The notes: generated by a model from the sequence alone, not told the origin. Shown: positions 11,422-22,888, counted from the first letter of the stretch. The stretch is DNA of 64,000 nucleotides from Callorhinus ursinus (GCF_003265705.1 NW_020313057.1:6435363-6499362), one strand, 5' to 3'. Numbers and translations are program-made.

Positions 11422-11800
11422 TGTGAGTTGTGTTCCTCTAAAATTCATATGTTGAAGACTTTGCCCCCCCGAACGTGGCTGTATTTGGAGATAAGGTCTT
11501 TAAAAAAGGGTGATTAAGTTAACATGAGGTCTTTAGGATGGGCCCTAATCCAAAATGACTGGTGTCCTTATAGGAGGAGGAAATTTGGACACACACAGAG
11601 AGATACCAGATGCTGTACACGCTGAGGGATGACTGTGATGACAGACAGGAGGCTTCCATTTGCAACCCAAGGAGAGAAGCCTCTGAAGGAGCGAACCCTG
11701 CCCACACCTGCCTTCAGAACTGAGAGAAACTACATTTTTGAAGCTTAACCACCCAATCTGGGATACTTTGTTATGGCAGTACCATTAAATTAGTACATCA
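11422..11800 (+). repeat. MLT1-type solitary LTR
   Basis: A sense MaLR LTR. GTTCCTCTAAAATTCATATG, GGCTGTATTTGGAGATAAGG, GGCCCTAATCCAAAATGACT, GGTGTCCTTATAGGAGGAGG, GCCTTCAGAACTGAGAGAAA and a terminal TTGTTATGGCAGTACC appear in consensus order. More diverged than the 9352-9726 copy. No internal sequence follows, so it is a solo LTR. Confidence 0.8.
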
Positions 11801-11821
11801 CCTAAGACATCTGCTCTAGTT

Positions 11822-11945
11822 CCCCTCTCTGTCCATTTTACAAATGAGAACCTGAGGGTCAGAAAGGTTAAATAATCTGCCTGAGGTCTCAGAACCTGAA
11901 AGTAAGAGTCCTGAGCCAAAGTCCACACCTTTCTGCTACCAGAGA
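11822..11945 (-). repeat. MIR SINE relic, antisense
   Basis: CCATTTTACAAATGAGAACC, then CAGAAAGGTTAAATAATCTG and CCTGAGGTCTCAGAACCTG follow the reverse-complement MIR core. Partial copy. Confidence 0.75.
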
Positions 11946-11949
11946 TGAA

Positions 11950-12365
11950 ATCTAAACTTCCTATTGCCACCTGCTTATCCTTCTGCAACCACTATTAACC
12001 CTCACTGCAGACACCAAGAACTAAATTACACTCAATATCATTTAACCCCTGGCCAGAATGAAGGCTCCTTCTAACTGGGGTTGATCGAGAGGAACAAGCC
12101 ACAGATTGCTATTTATTTGCTTTACTAATCATTAAAGAAAGCATGTTCCCCTAACCCCAAACATACTTAACAAAATTCAAGGCAATATACAACTTGAAAA
12201 ATAATTATGGGAAGTAAAATGGATACTTATTTATGAGAACTATAATAACTTTAAACCAGTATCAAAAGACAGATTAAGAAAACCTTGATGAATTTTCTCA
12301 GAAATAGGAAATCATGATCTATTCTTAGCCAAGGGAAAATTATTGATCCACTGAGGCAAACAAAA
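11950..12365. other. Unassigned non-coding sequence
   Basis: AT-rich sequence without a recognised feature. Confidence 0.4.
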
Positions 12366-12379
12366 ACATACTTATATTT

Positions 12380-12566
12380 AGGGGTGCCTGGGTGGCTCAG
12401 TTGGTTAAGTGCCCAGCTCTTGACTTAGACTCAGGTCATATCTCAGCGTTGTGGGATCGAGTCCCTCGTTGGGCTCCTCTGTGATCAGTGCAAAGTCTGC
12501 TTGTCCCTCTCCTTCTGCTCTTCCCCTGCTATCTCTAGAATAAATTGAAAAATCTAAAAAATACCC
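12380..12566 (+). mobile_element. CAN-SINE (tRNA-Lys derived)
   Basis: Head GGGGTGCCTGGGTGGCTCAG, a B-box-like GTGGGATCGAGTCCC, a pyrimidine-rich body and a degraded A-rich tail. A perfect 11-bp target duplication TACTTATATTT flanks it at 12369-12379 and 12567-12577. Confidence 0.95.
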
Positions 12567-12579
12567 TACTTATATTTTA

Positions 12580-12930
12580 TTTTGCAAAACACTGCGATCC
12601 CCATAACGTAAGTTCAGTTCAAGTCTTCAATGTTCAAACATGTCAAACATACCAAATTATTTGTACTACTAGGATATTTATTACAATATATATATATTCA
12701 TAATTAAAGCTAAAACCTTATTAGAAGGGCTTAAAGGCTCGTCTCTCCAACTCTCACTACTCCCTGTGCTCGGAAAGAAAGGCTGATGGTTATCTAGGTG
12801 TTCAGGGGGTGTGAGGCTGAAACCTGCGCCTGAGACTGTGACAAATCCCCTTCAGGAGGAAACATCAACCAGCACCTGCATTTTTGCAGGGGTAATTATA
12901 AATAGGGAGGTTGACAGTGAATGATTTTGG
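12580..12930. other. Unassigned non-coding sequence
   Basis: Contains a short (TA)n run near 12686-12697 and a repeat-poor stretch. No gene was recognised. Confidence 0.35.
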
Positions 12931-12934
12931 ATTG

Positions 12935-13115
12935 TATGTTAGGCTGGGAGGGACCTTGGGGACGCTCTAGTCCACTTAATAGATGAGGGAGTGGGCCCAG
13001 AAAGATGAAATGATGTGTTCGCAGTTACCCGCTCATTAATGCGGGAGCCAGGGCTGGAGCCAATGGCCCCCACCTGCTCATCTGGGGGATCTCTCCCCAG
13101 TGACTTTGCTGCCTT
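12935..13115 (-). repeat. Ancient SINE/LINE-derived relic
   Basis: GGGAGGGACCTTGGGGACGC, then TAGTCCACTTAATAGATGAG, then GGCCCAGAAAGATGAAATGA resembles a common mammalian repeat ('agggaccttagagatcatctagtcc...gatgagga.actgaggcccagag'). Orientation and exact family are uncertain. Confidence 0.5.
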
Positions 13116-13119
13116 TTCT

Positions 13120-16100
13120 TTCCATAGAAACTGAACTTAAAATAAAAAGGTAACCAAATTAAAGGAAAGCCAAGAATAATCTTTAGAATAGATTTTTTGT
13201 GAATGGTGTTCCTCTCTGTGTGTTGTAAATGGGATTAATTTATGCACCACACTTGTATTCTATGTTCCATAATATAATATTAGCTCTTTGAGGTGGGATG
13301 ATAGATATTTTATACAGAACAGATCAAAACTTGCTCAAAACAAAGGTTAGAGAACAAGGGGCCCAATAATTTCACCTGTCTGATGAATCAGGTTCCCAGA
13401 AAAATGGACACCGCTGAGATGACAAAAAACATCATTGCGCTAAGGCTACTTGCACTCTTTGCTGTTTTAAGAATAAGGCAGTGCAATTTCGTGGGGAGGG
13501 TACCAGCAGAGGTGAGAGACTGGGTGACTCACACTTGGGTCAGTGACTCCTGGTGACATAAGAGGCAAAGGCTCTAGACACTTGAAGAATAAATTGCCCA
13601 TTGAAAAGACACTGAAATATAAGGCATACGATAACGTAAGGCATGTTTCTGTGTTTTGCTCTTGAATATCCTGTGGTATTCATGAACCAAGCTCACATTT
13701 ATCTCTTATTAGCTATTTTGCTGGAAAAAATCAGTGGATATAAAATATCCTGCTGTCTAAGACGTATTTCTGACAGTTGTAGGACCAATTGAGGTGATTA
13801 TTGTGTGGTGTGGTAACCTGGTCTACAGCCTGGCTTGTCAGATAGCCTCAGGTGGGGCTGTAGTTTTGATAAAACAATGACAAGGGTGCAGGGGAAATTT
13901 GTGGATAGACAAGTATTTGGGTAAGGGTCAGGATTCAGAACACTTGTCTCTCCAAGATTCCTCCTCCCTGCTCACATACATACCAAACCATTTTTATTCA
14001 TAGGTGCTTCTTGACAATCAAGTTTTAAGGCACCATTAAGGAAAACAAAATGTCTGTGAGATACTTCTTCCCTCCCTTTTCACTTTTTGGGGGAGGATGG
14101 TATCATGTCCTTTCCTGACGAAAGTCAGGAAAATAATTTACCTACAACATAGAAATTCATTCTAATGTAGCCTGTTCTTGACTAGAGAGTAATTATGGCG
14201 GATAATTGTCTGGTGAGCTAGCTCATTACCCTACAGTACATATCCTTTCAGAGAAGGGGGTTGCACTGTGACCCACACGAACACTTATAACCAGTTTACT
14301 TATAATGTAGTCAGGTTTATCTACCTAAGCGTCCCGGATGTAAACTCACTAACGACCATGTAAACCCTCTCCCTGCCATCTGCACTGGTCCAAATTAACC
14401 AAAATCCGGATGAACTCTTGGAAAAGATATCTACCTGAACTCTGAACAAAAGCATCTGTTATGCTATTTATAGATACTTTATCAAAATTCAGTGGGTACA
14501 ATTAGCAATACAGAGATTATTTGGTGATGACCGCCACATTATCCTGCACTGGGTGAATTTGCGTTAACACCCTGCATGACAATCTGTGGGAATGGCTTTC
14601 GTGTTTAGTGGCAATTTTGTAGAGAACTGCCATTGGATATACGGCCCCAGTGCTTCGAAAGCTGTTTTGAATGGATTATTGGTGCCAGGTACCTTAGGTA
14701 TGAATAATTTTTTTAAAAGTGCTTGTCAGATTTCTTTCCCTGATTGTTGTCAGTGTCGTCCTTTATCCTGAGGGGTTTTTAGCACAAGGTCTGTTCGCTG
14801 AACTTCTCACTGGATTGTTACCTTTCTCCAGGAGCGTAGCCAAAATTACACACCTCCTCTGGGGACATATTCCCACTTGTCTCGGTGCTTTTAACCACAG
14901 ACATGGCCTTATTTTGATATGCTCTTCATTTAAAGGCTGCTTCTGCTAGAACTCATGCATTCGCTGTTATTATTCCTCAGTGCACTGCAAAATGTCTCTT
15001 CGAGGGGCTTTGCTACCTCACTCATCTTAAAAGTATGAACTTATCTCTTCTTTCTTTTTGTTTTCTATTTGAAGATTTACTCCTTCTTAACATAAAAAGA
15101 TTGTATAATTTTATTTTGAGGATGATATCAATGTAACAAAAGCATTGCTTTATTTGGCGCTGGTGTTTTATTCATTTTTTCTGACTCACTGTTGAAAAGA
15201 ATGCAGTGGATGATCAACTCATTCTTAATATGATAGGAAATCTTTGTCCTTAATTAAAACATCCTTTTTCTTATTTAGAGAAGCACACTTGGTGTCATTT
15301 CTTTATAGTGGGCCTTGTTTGGGTTTCTTTGGATTGTAGGCAGAAATACAATTAATCCAGTTATAGGATGACTGGCCAGACTAGATTAAGTGGAATATTT
15401 ATAGCTAAGAATATCTGCTGTAACCTGAGTGGGGATATGTAATTGAATTTTTTCATACACACATGGATGCATGCACACACATGCACACACACCTGCCTAC
15501 ATGCATCTCCATAGATCAGGTCTGGCTTTCAAAATAAATCACAAAAGAATACGTTAAGGTAGAAATGGGCATCCTTACATAAAAAAAAAATTAGAAAGCA
15601 TCATCTTTCAGGTTTTATTGCGGTCTCTCATTTTACTCATCAAGTGTTTGAGGAGAGCCGAGGAGTTGCGGGGGCTGATTGCTTAGTTCTATGTGTGTAT
15701 TGAAGAGAAACAGAAAACCCAATGAGATGTGTGCATTACGGTGATTAGGAATCCAGGTGCTTCAGGTTTAAGAATTTTAAAGATGACTTTGGACAACATA
15801 TTTTCTTTTAGATGTAGAACCAGACACTCATTCAAGGGTCCTAGAAAGATTACTGAGCTTATTTTGCCACTTCTTGCCAATAGAATATCAAATAATGAAT
15901 TATTTTATATGTATTATTGGAAGGGCTGTTCGGATTTGTTTCAATACTGATGGGTGAGCAATTTCTTACAATTCCATTTTAATTCCACGTGTGGCTTCTG
16001 AGAGGAAAATGCTCCTCTCTCTTCTCTCTGTCTGCACAGTTAAAGGTGAGAAGGGCTTGTAGAATTTTAGGCTTGCTCTTTTCTTCTTTTCTTCTTTCGG

Positions 16101-16290
16101 TCTTCCACTTGTTTTGTTTTGTTTTTCCTATGCAGCCATCACTTTGGTGTATAATACTAGAAGTATTATACAAATAGTCTTCTACATGGAATCTTTTTAT
16201 TTTACTTTAAAATGATTTTTAAGTCTATACACAGATCTATGCACAAATATCACATATATATTACCTATGTAGCTCTCTGTCAGGTATAAT
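13120..16290. other. Repeat-poor AT-rich stretch, no gene recognised
   Basis: Over 3 kb with no interspersed repeat that I recognise and no convincing exon, apart from the weak 6-nt splice-site pair noted separately. Contains a mixed (CA)-rich patch near 15458-15495. Repeat exclusion over this length can reflect constrained regulatory DNA, but nothing here proves it. Confidence 0.35.
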
Positions 16291-16299
16291 GTCCACTGA

Positions 16300-16400
16300 A
16301 TCCCAGGGAGGGAGGTGATTTGCCCAAACACTTCCTCCGATAACTGAGTCAGGTTAGAGCCCACGTTTATCAAGCTGCACACTATCCTTGCTGTGCTGTA
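16300..16400 (-). repeat. Possible MIR relic, antisense
   Basis: GAGGTGATTTGCCCAAACAC, then GAGTCAGGTTAGAGCCCACG resembles the antisense MIR core ('aggtaacttgcccaaggtcac...gagccaggatt'). Short and diverged. Confidence 0.45.
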
Positions 16401-16404
16401 TGTA

Positions 16405-17290
16405 ATGGGATATTCCTCACATCCACTCTTCTGTGACCCTTTTCCTGGTCCCAAATTGCTCCCTTCCAGGAGGAGTGAGTAAGCTCGTCGCCTTGGCCAA
16501 ACACTCCATACCTTCTTCAGCATTTTACTGACATTACCAATGGATAATGTGCTTCTGGGTTTGCGCTTATCTGGTAGCTGGAAGGAGCCATTGTTCTATT
16601 TTACGTTAGATTCCAGTTCTAACACTGGTCACTAGCACTTGTTACATCAGGACATTCATAGGTAGGATGCTGGCATCCTTTTAATCGTGTTCTCCTCCTT
16701 TAACATCTTTAGAACACATATCTGTAGTTGTTGTGGGTACATAATTGAGTCAGGTTCCCAAATGCAAGCACTTGTGTTAGCTTTCATATTAACTTTGTGT
16801 TAGAAAGAGTCAATAAAATCACAGCTAGAGCCATATCTCATTAGGGGCTCATGTATTTCTCAAGGCAAAACTTACTGGATGCTTAGTGTTGAATTTGTCA
16901 TTTGCTCAAGTCATTGAAAAATGGTATCTCACGCAAAAGACTGTAGGACTCTCTGAAGGCAGGGGCATTATATTCTACTTCTTTTATCATAATGAACAGA
17001 GCTGGTTCTCAGGGGAAAAAAATATTGTCTATCTGTGTTCTTTATATTTGAGATTCTCTGGGATATGTTTGCTCTTCTTGAAAACAGAGCCATCTATTAA
17101 CAGAATGAAATGTTGTAGGCTATTGCATAAGTCACCAGCTGCCGAAAAGGAGCTCAGTCTTTGGGAGCAAGCAAATTGAACAGGTTGGTTATTCTCCAGT
17201 TTACTTGTGCAGTAATTTTGAGATCTGAATTTTAGTTTGAAAATGGAATGAGAAATTCTCCCCTCCTTCTTTTTCAGCTAAGACCTTAGC
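16405..17290. other. Unassigned non-coding sequence
   Basis: No gene or clear repeat. An open frame of 97 codons at 16886-17179 has no recognisable feature. Confidence 0.4.
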
Positions 17291-17299
17291 CAAACTTTG

Positions 17300-18105
17300 A
17301 CATTTCCTCTGCAGGCATGATTGGGGATAAGGCCAACGGTTTTTCTACCTCTTGGCTCTGCACCACTAGGCAAATAATAAGTAGTAAAGGAGAGATCAGC
17401 ACCAGGAAATTCAACAGACATCTAATTTGCCAGAAATCAAGACTTTGACCTGATTCACAAACCTGCTCCAGTGAAAGAATCTGCTGAGAGCTGGAAGACT
17501 CCTCTCCAGAAGGAAGCCGCCTTCCATGCTGGGAGAAAATGAATGCTTCTAGGAGAGTCTTCTGCCTGAGAGATTAAATATACAAGCTGACAATGGCCAG
17601 GCCATATATAAAAATAGGACTGTGACCTACTCTCTGCAACAACCAGTCCGGGAAACTGACCTACTGTCCTTAGTAACCAGCTCTGGAGGCCAGCTATCTA
17701 GAAGCCAGACTTAGAGAAAGCCATATCAGTATTTCTAGAAGACAGTCCAGAAAGCCAAACAAGAACCCATTTAACGACTGGCCTCAAATGACCAGGACTG
17801 GATCGACAACTGACAGCAGTTCCAGTCTCTGCTTCTGACTGAGGACCAACCAGAAAAAGCCAAATGTGCACCTCTAACCAATCACATGGGGTGACCCACT
17901 TCCAGTTAGCCTGCCTCCAGCTTCCATGTCAACAGCATCCAGTCATGACGGGCACATCTGAAACTTTCCCTTTCGTCCTTCGTGCACCTTTCCCACTCAG
18001 GTCCCTGAGTCTTAGCCACAACACAAGAGAGGGCAGCTGACTCTTTTTCCTCTAGCAAACTCTGAATAGATCACCTGTGTCTGTTCTCATTTGCTTGCTC
18101 TTCAT
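17300..18105 (+). repeat. ERV LTR-like block (family uncertain)
   Basis: The style is that of an old retroviral LTR. CCAGA/GCCAG-type motifs recur, a CCAATCACATGGGG CCAAT-like box lies at about 17878, and TTTCCCACTCAGGTCCCTGA follows. A terminal CAAACTCTGAATAGATCACC resembles 'aactctgaataaagatcacc' with a damaged polyadenylation signal. No TG..CA ends or target duplication could be fixed. It could instead be another long repeat. Confidence 0.45.
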
Positions 18106-18144
18106 TTATTTCCACGTGCCCCAAAGTTTCTTTCCCTATCTTGT

Positions 18145-18315
18145 TGTATAGCAGTTAAGTACGGGGCTGTGGAAACACGCTAGTCGCCTGTGTCCTTTGG
18201 TAGGTTACTTAACCCCTAGGTGTCAGAATCCTCATTGGAAATGGGGTTGATCACTGCATTTGCTGCATAAGGTATGTGAGTTAGATGACTCAGTGCCCAT
18301 GAAAGCATCTAGAAC
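18145..18315 (+). repeat. MIR SINE relic
   Basis: GTATAGCAGTTAAGTACGGG matches the MIR 5' end ('tatagcatagtggttaagagc'), and GGTAGGTTACTTAACCCCTA and CCTCATTGGAAATGGGGTTG match the core. Sense orientation. Confidence 0.8.
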
Positions 18316-18319
18316 TATT

Positions 18320-19020
18320 TATTCTAAGTGCGACTGTGAGCCATTTTATCAGCCCTATTACAATTAAATTCATTGTCCCTTTACTCATTTCTTTGACCTG
18401 CATTATCAGGTATAAATCCTGATAAGATCTAAATCCTATCTGAGGAGGCAGCACTGGAAACTGTTGACATTTATTCACAAATTAACCTGAACTCGTAGAT
18501 AAGATTTATGAACCTAGGAAGAATCCTGAAATTTGGTATCAGCAAGTCTTGAGAAAGGCTTTACATGTGTGGGTCTTCAGGGTAGTGAGGTGGCTGGGGA
18601 CTTCAGTGGGCATCAAATGAACACTGACAGGGCAAGAAAAATGAGAGGACACTGAATTTTTTTAGGTGTGGTTGTTGTTGGCGGGGGAGGGGGCGGGGGG
18701 AGGATGTTTGGGAATGGACACCAGCACTGCGAAATCCATCCACTTAACGAGGCGCGGATTTTCACGGTGGACACAGTCCTGGTAGCCTCATATGTTTTAA
18801 TAATTGGTGGAAGTAGATGGGCTGCCTTCTCCAGAAGGAATCCAGGGCTCCCTGTGCAGATTTTCTATTTCTGTTCATCTGGAAGTTATCTCAAGAATTT
18901 ATCGTTTGTAACATTCACCAATTTGGTCTGAGGATCAGCCTTTCCCTTCCTGCTGTTCTGCAACCTCCTGTTTAGTCATGAATCACTGTGTGGGTAGGCA
19001 GGTCTTCTAGAGTTAAAGAA
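18320..19020. other. Unassigned non-coding sequence
   Basis: No gene or repeat recognised. A G-rich run at 18679-18705 could form stacked-G structures on the plus strand but lacks four clean G-tract spacings. Confidence 0.35.
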
Positions 19021-19021
19021 T

Positions 19022-19058
19022 TAAAAAAAAAAAACAAAAACACAAAAAAACCCAAGCC
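19022..19058. repeat. A-rich simple sequence
   Basis: Poly(A) with C interruptions. May be the tail of a lost retroposon; no body is visible upstream. Confidence 0.8.
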
Positions 19059-19562
19059 CTTTTGCTCTGTCAAAAGGCAAACCCAGCTTAGGCATTTTGC
19101 TAGAAAATAGGCAAAGCATGAGATCTCTCTTGATGGTGACTGTGAACAGCCCCCTTAGCAGAAAGTTCCCGAGAGGATGTCAGTTCAAGCCTCAGAGCCC
19201 AGACCTGTGTGCCCCAGATAAGGAGAGCACAGGTGTGAGAAGCCAGGAGCATGCAGCCCTTTGTCTCACATTAAACTGAACCTGTTCCTGAGGTGTTTGG
19301 TTTGGGGGTAGATGTATTATGCTGTGTGTGCCGACATGCCTGCTTCCAGACTCTCTGATGAAACAGCTTGGACTTGATCTTGAAGAATCCAAAACTTCAC
19401 CTTGACTTCAAGGTGAACCTAACTGAGGAAGGTTGCCTCCAGCAAAAGAAGTTACGGGGTTCTTCATATCAACTCTGCTGTTCAAAACTGAGACACTGAG
19501 CAACAGGAATTATTACTACCTCAATCTTTTTTGGAAAGAGTTGGAGTGTAAGTATTTAAAAA

Positions 19563-19672
19563 CCAAAAAAAAAAAAAAAAACCAAAAACAAAAAACCAAC
19601 AACCCCCCCATAAACAAACCCACCCCAAAACAAAACAAAAACAAAACAAAAAACACAAACAAAAGACCCCAG
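19563..19672. repeat. A-rich low-complexity tract
   Basis: About 110 bases of A-runs broken by C, with almost no G or T. It creates a lysine/asparagine/proline-rich stretch in an overlapping frame at 19433-19765, which is a composition artefact and not a gene. Confidence 0.9.
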
Positions 19673-19679
19673 TGGAGCC

Positions 19680-20355
19680 AGAGAAATCCCATTCCCCCTT
19701 TTCCTCTGCTGAAATACTCTTGTTTCTTAAAATTTGTTAGAACTACACCTGGCAGTTTTCCCTGAGTACCCGAGGGAAAAGAAATAAAAATCTAGGAAAG
19801 ATTCCTTTATTTAGCCCGACTTATTTTCTTACTTTCTGCTTCAAGTAGCCAAGTTATTTACTTTGAAAGCTTCTGTAACCGAACATGTATATTTGCTGAG
19901 CTATTTCAGATGGGTTCTCTTATGCCTCAGCCTTTTTCAGTGATGGTCTTTGCACATAGTTCTAATGCCTGGTGGTACAATTTCTAACTGGGAGCTGTTC
20001 TCCATGCGGGCTGAGTAAAAGCAGTAGCACAGTGTAGGAATAAAAATAATCTCTTCAGAGTTGGTATTCCAGAGTTTCCCGTTGAGCTCCAGCAGCCAAG
20101 ATCATGCAGCCCAGTTCAGGGAGTGTGCCCTTCTGGGTGTTGCCTTTGCCATATGGGTGGTGGGAGTGAACTTCCTGCCCCAACTTCCTTTGCTGCAGTT
20201 GTGATGAGAGAAATCCTAATGGGTGAGTAAAGTAGCACAGAGAGAGAGGGTCCTGGTTCTTTGGATGCCATAGAGACCCTCTCAAGTTAGCCAAGCAATC
20301 ACCTTCTGCACTGGCCAACCCCATAGAGACCCAGGGCAAAAACTAAACACTGATC
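19680..20355. other. Unassigned non-coding sequence
   Basis: No gene or repeat recognised. Confidence 0.35.
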
Positions 20356-20359
20356 CCTA

Positions 20360-20725
20360 GGGGCGATCAATGAGGATTGTGCTAAGTCCTTTTATATAGA
20401 TTATCTCTTTTGGTATTTACAAAAATAGAACAGGTACTGTTATTTTTTTTTTTTTTTAAGATTTTTATTTGAGAGAGGAGAGAGAGTGAGCATGAGCAGA
20501 GGGAGAGGGAGAAGCAGACTCCTGCTGAGCAGGGAGCCTGGGGGCCCAGGACCCCAGGATCATGACCTGAGCCGAAGGCAGACGCTTAACTGACTGAGCT
20601 ACCTAGGTGCCCCTACTTTTTCCTTTATAGGTGAGAAAAGTCTCAGAGAGGTTAAGAAACCTTTCCTAAATCTCAAAGCAACACTGTAACTCTAGGATCA
20701 CTACTCTTAACCACTTCATCAATGA
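20360..20725 (-). repeat. MIR SINE relic, antisense, split by a CAN-SINE
   Basis: The left arm TTGTGCTAAGTCCTTTTATA and the right arm TATAGGTGAGAAAAGTCTCA with AGAGAGGTTAAGAAACCTTT are consecutive parts of an antisense MIR. The CAN-SINE at 20443-20613 lies between them, so the MIR predates it. Confidence 0.75.
20443..20613 (-). mobile_element. CAN-SINE, antisense
   Basis: Read on the minus strand: a tRNA-like head ending at GGTGCCCC, body complement GCAGACTCCTGCTGAGCAGG, (GA)n and a T-rich tail complement. Inserted within a MIR. The flanking duplication is too short or decayed to call. Confidence 0.93.
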
Positions 20726-20764
20726 CTTCAGGGCCAAGTCCCAGAAATCTGGAATGTGAAATAG

Positions 20765-20840
20765 ATATTGGTATTTTTAAAGCATCTGGATGATTCTGTT
20801 ATGAATCAGTGGTCATCAGACTACTGAGAAACATTGAACT
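20765..20840 (+). repeat. Possible MER5A-type fragment
   Basis: GGATGATTCTGTTATGAATC, then CAGACTACTGAGAAACATTG resembles the 3' end of a hAT-Charlie MER5A element ('ggtgattctgatg...ccacactttgagaa'). Only about 75 bases. Confidence 0.35.
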
Positions 20841-20998
20841 ATATTACCATTCACTGCCCTGCTGCTATTTATTATATACATTTGTATCCTACTTGTTTCT
20901 TAAAAAAATTTGGGAAAGATTTTAAAAAAGATGTCGCCCAAACAAAAAGGTTAAAAAATACTAGGGAACATCAGAACTAATAAGGAGACCAAGAGACC

Positions 20999-21022
20999 AA
21001 AAAAAAAAAAAAAAAAAAAAAA
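20999..21022. repeat. Poly(A) run of 24
   Basis: Uninterrupted A homopolymer after GAGACC. No retroposon body was recognised immediately upstream. Length is likely to vary between individuals and between assemblies. Confidence 0.95.
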
Positions 21023-21289
21023 TGCTTTCTTCCAGTTAATAGGACCAGGAGCAGTGGTATTTGTTCAGTATGATCAATCTCTTCTCCCTGATATTTCTTC
21101 TTTCCTTCCGTAATTCCTATATGCATAGCATACATGGCTGTTTTGAGGTTTCCAATCTCGATACCAAAGTGTCACTCATCTCTCTTCTCTTCTGCAGAAT
21201 GTTCTGGGCTGGGCATTTGATCCCTGACTATATTATGACTAGGCTGGGCTTTCTGGGGGGCACATGAGGTTGACCCTAGTGGTAGATGA

Positions 21290-22200
21290 TGGAGGAAAGC
21301 CAGGAGGGCAGATAGAGAGAGAGATATAGGGGTTTAATCACAGACTTGTGGGACCCGGCATGGCATGCAACACAAGCTGGAGGGACTGGTGTACTGGTAT
21401 GTGCTATTGTCTCTGCTTGCCCCTCCGGACCCATCCTTCTCCACCCTTCTCCATCTCCCTTTGTGCCCTGGAGGTTGAGCTCTATGGGCTCTGTGGGCTG
21501 TGTCATCTGGATTCTCTTGTGCATTGGCTTCCGGTTGGGGTCAGCTAATGGGGAATAATGGTAGGAAAACAGAAGCAGGGGGGAAAGGGGTATTTATGTC
21601 CTGCTGATCTCCCTACCAGGCAAAGGGGCGGTTGGCAATAGGGTTCCTCCGCTGAAGGCCACACCCTCTGTCAGATAATCCCCTCCTATAGTTATAGTTG
21701 ACCCTTGAACAATGCGGGGTTAGGAATGCCCACCCTCTGCATAGTTGAAAATCCATGTATTTATACCTTTTGATTCCTCAAAAATCTAACTACTAATAGT
21801 CAACTATTGACTAGAAGTCCTACTGATAAAATGGTCGATTAACACATATTTTGCATGTTATATGTATTATATACTATAGTCTTACCATAAAGCAAGCTAG
21901 AGAAAAGAAAATATTAATAAGAAAATCATAAGGAAGAGAAAATACATTTACAATACTGTATTTATTTATTAAAAAAAATCTGTGTATAAGTGGACATGTG
22001 CAGTTCAAAGCCATGTTGTTCAAGGATCAACTGGACTCTCTTATTTTCTGGTGACCACTCTCTCTCCTTGCCCCTTCATGCCTATAGGTCATAATGGGTA
22101 CTGCCCTGCCCTTGGGTCTTGTACAGGTTATGCTTTGCCCCTCTGGCCATAACTCTCCTAATGCCATGAACAGTCCTTGGGGACAAGGTACCATGTCACT
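21290..22200 (+). repeat. Ancient L1-lineage 3' UTR, split by Tigger-like element
   Basis: A run of landmarks matches an old L1 (L1ME/HAL1-type) 3' UTR as I recall it: (GA)n at 21314-21325, GGCATGCAACACAAGCTGG, GAGGGACTGGTGTACTGG, TTCTCCATCTCCCTTTGTGC, GGCTTCCGGTTGGGGTCAGC and AAGGCCACACCCTCTGTCAG. The sequence then resumes beyond 22034 with CTGGTGACCACTCTCTCTCC. Exact subfamily uncertain. Frames of 60-80 codons here are by-products of the C/T-rich UTR. Confidence 0.65.
21695..22033 (+). mobile_element. Tigger-family DNA transposon relic (MER6/Tigger3-like)
   Basis: A non-autonomous Tc1/mariner-superfamily element. The left end TAGTTGACCCTTGAACAATG and the right end GTTGTTCAAGGATCAACTG are imperfect terminal inverted repeats. 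The interior TCGATTAACACATATTTTGC and AAGAAAATCATAAGGAAGAG fits MER6/Tigger3 in my recollection. A TA dinucleotide precedes the left end, but the expected right TA has decayed. No transposase frame remains. Confidence 0.8.
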
Positions 22201-22599
22201 TGAAGGACATGGATTGCCCCCTTCTAAGTCAGGCTCCAAGCATTAGGGACACCAAATTCTCCATAAAAATGGCTCCAAGCCTAGTTGCAGCTTCCACCAG
22301 GACTTTTTCTGGGCTGATCATGCACCTGTAGTATTTTCAGCCATAGCCTCTGGGGGGTGGTTAAGGCTCAGCTGCTTGTGGGGGAGAGTGAACCTCATTT
22401 GGGTCACGTGGGCTGGGTTGTCCAGGCTCATGCATGTGAGACCCCTTCATGGGACAGTACAGAGCCGGAGGTTGGGAAGAAAAGTGAGGGTACAGGCTGA
22501 CAGCTCTTTTGCACCACAAATTTCCAGCAGAACTCCAAGGAGTCCCAGAATTGTTAATTCAAGCCAGCTCCTAGGCCATCAGAAAATGATGTTTGGTTA

Positions 22600-22860
22600 G
22601 GGGTGTGGACAAGATGTATTTTATTTTACAGTTTGTTTGCTTACTTTATGACTTTTAAATTTAGGACCTATGGGAGGTAGGTGTCCATTTGTGCTCTTGC
22701 CCTGGGCCTCACACATGTTAGGGATAAGCCTCCTAATTCCCCCACTGCTGCCAGCCCTGGGATTCCCCACATGTCTTGCTAGTTTCCCTTAATGCTGCCC
22801 CACCTTTTGGAATGTTCCTATACTGGTTTTAAAGCTATTGACTCTCAGCTTCAAAATTCC
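22600..22860 (+). repeat. Possible terminal part of the same old L1-type 3' UTR
   Basis: CACTGCTGCCAGCCCTGGGA, then TTTCCCTTAATGCTGCCCC resembles the last part of the 3' UTR seen from 21290. Whether it is continuous with that copy is uncertain. Confidence 0.4.
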
Positions 22861-22888
22861 CCCCCCCCATACATTTCTTTGTAATCCA

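Noticed and set aside
18668..18720. G-rich run as a possible G-quadruplex
   Set aside because: The G-tracts are mostly one continuous low-complexity stretch without well-spaced loops. Too weak to report as a structure.
19433..19765. 110-codon frame rich in Lys, Asn and Pro
   Set aside because: Its middle is the translation of an A-rich low-complexity tract. No domain and no splice context.
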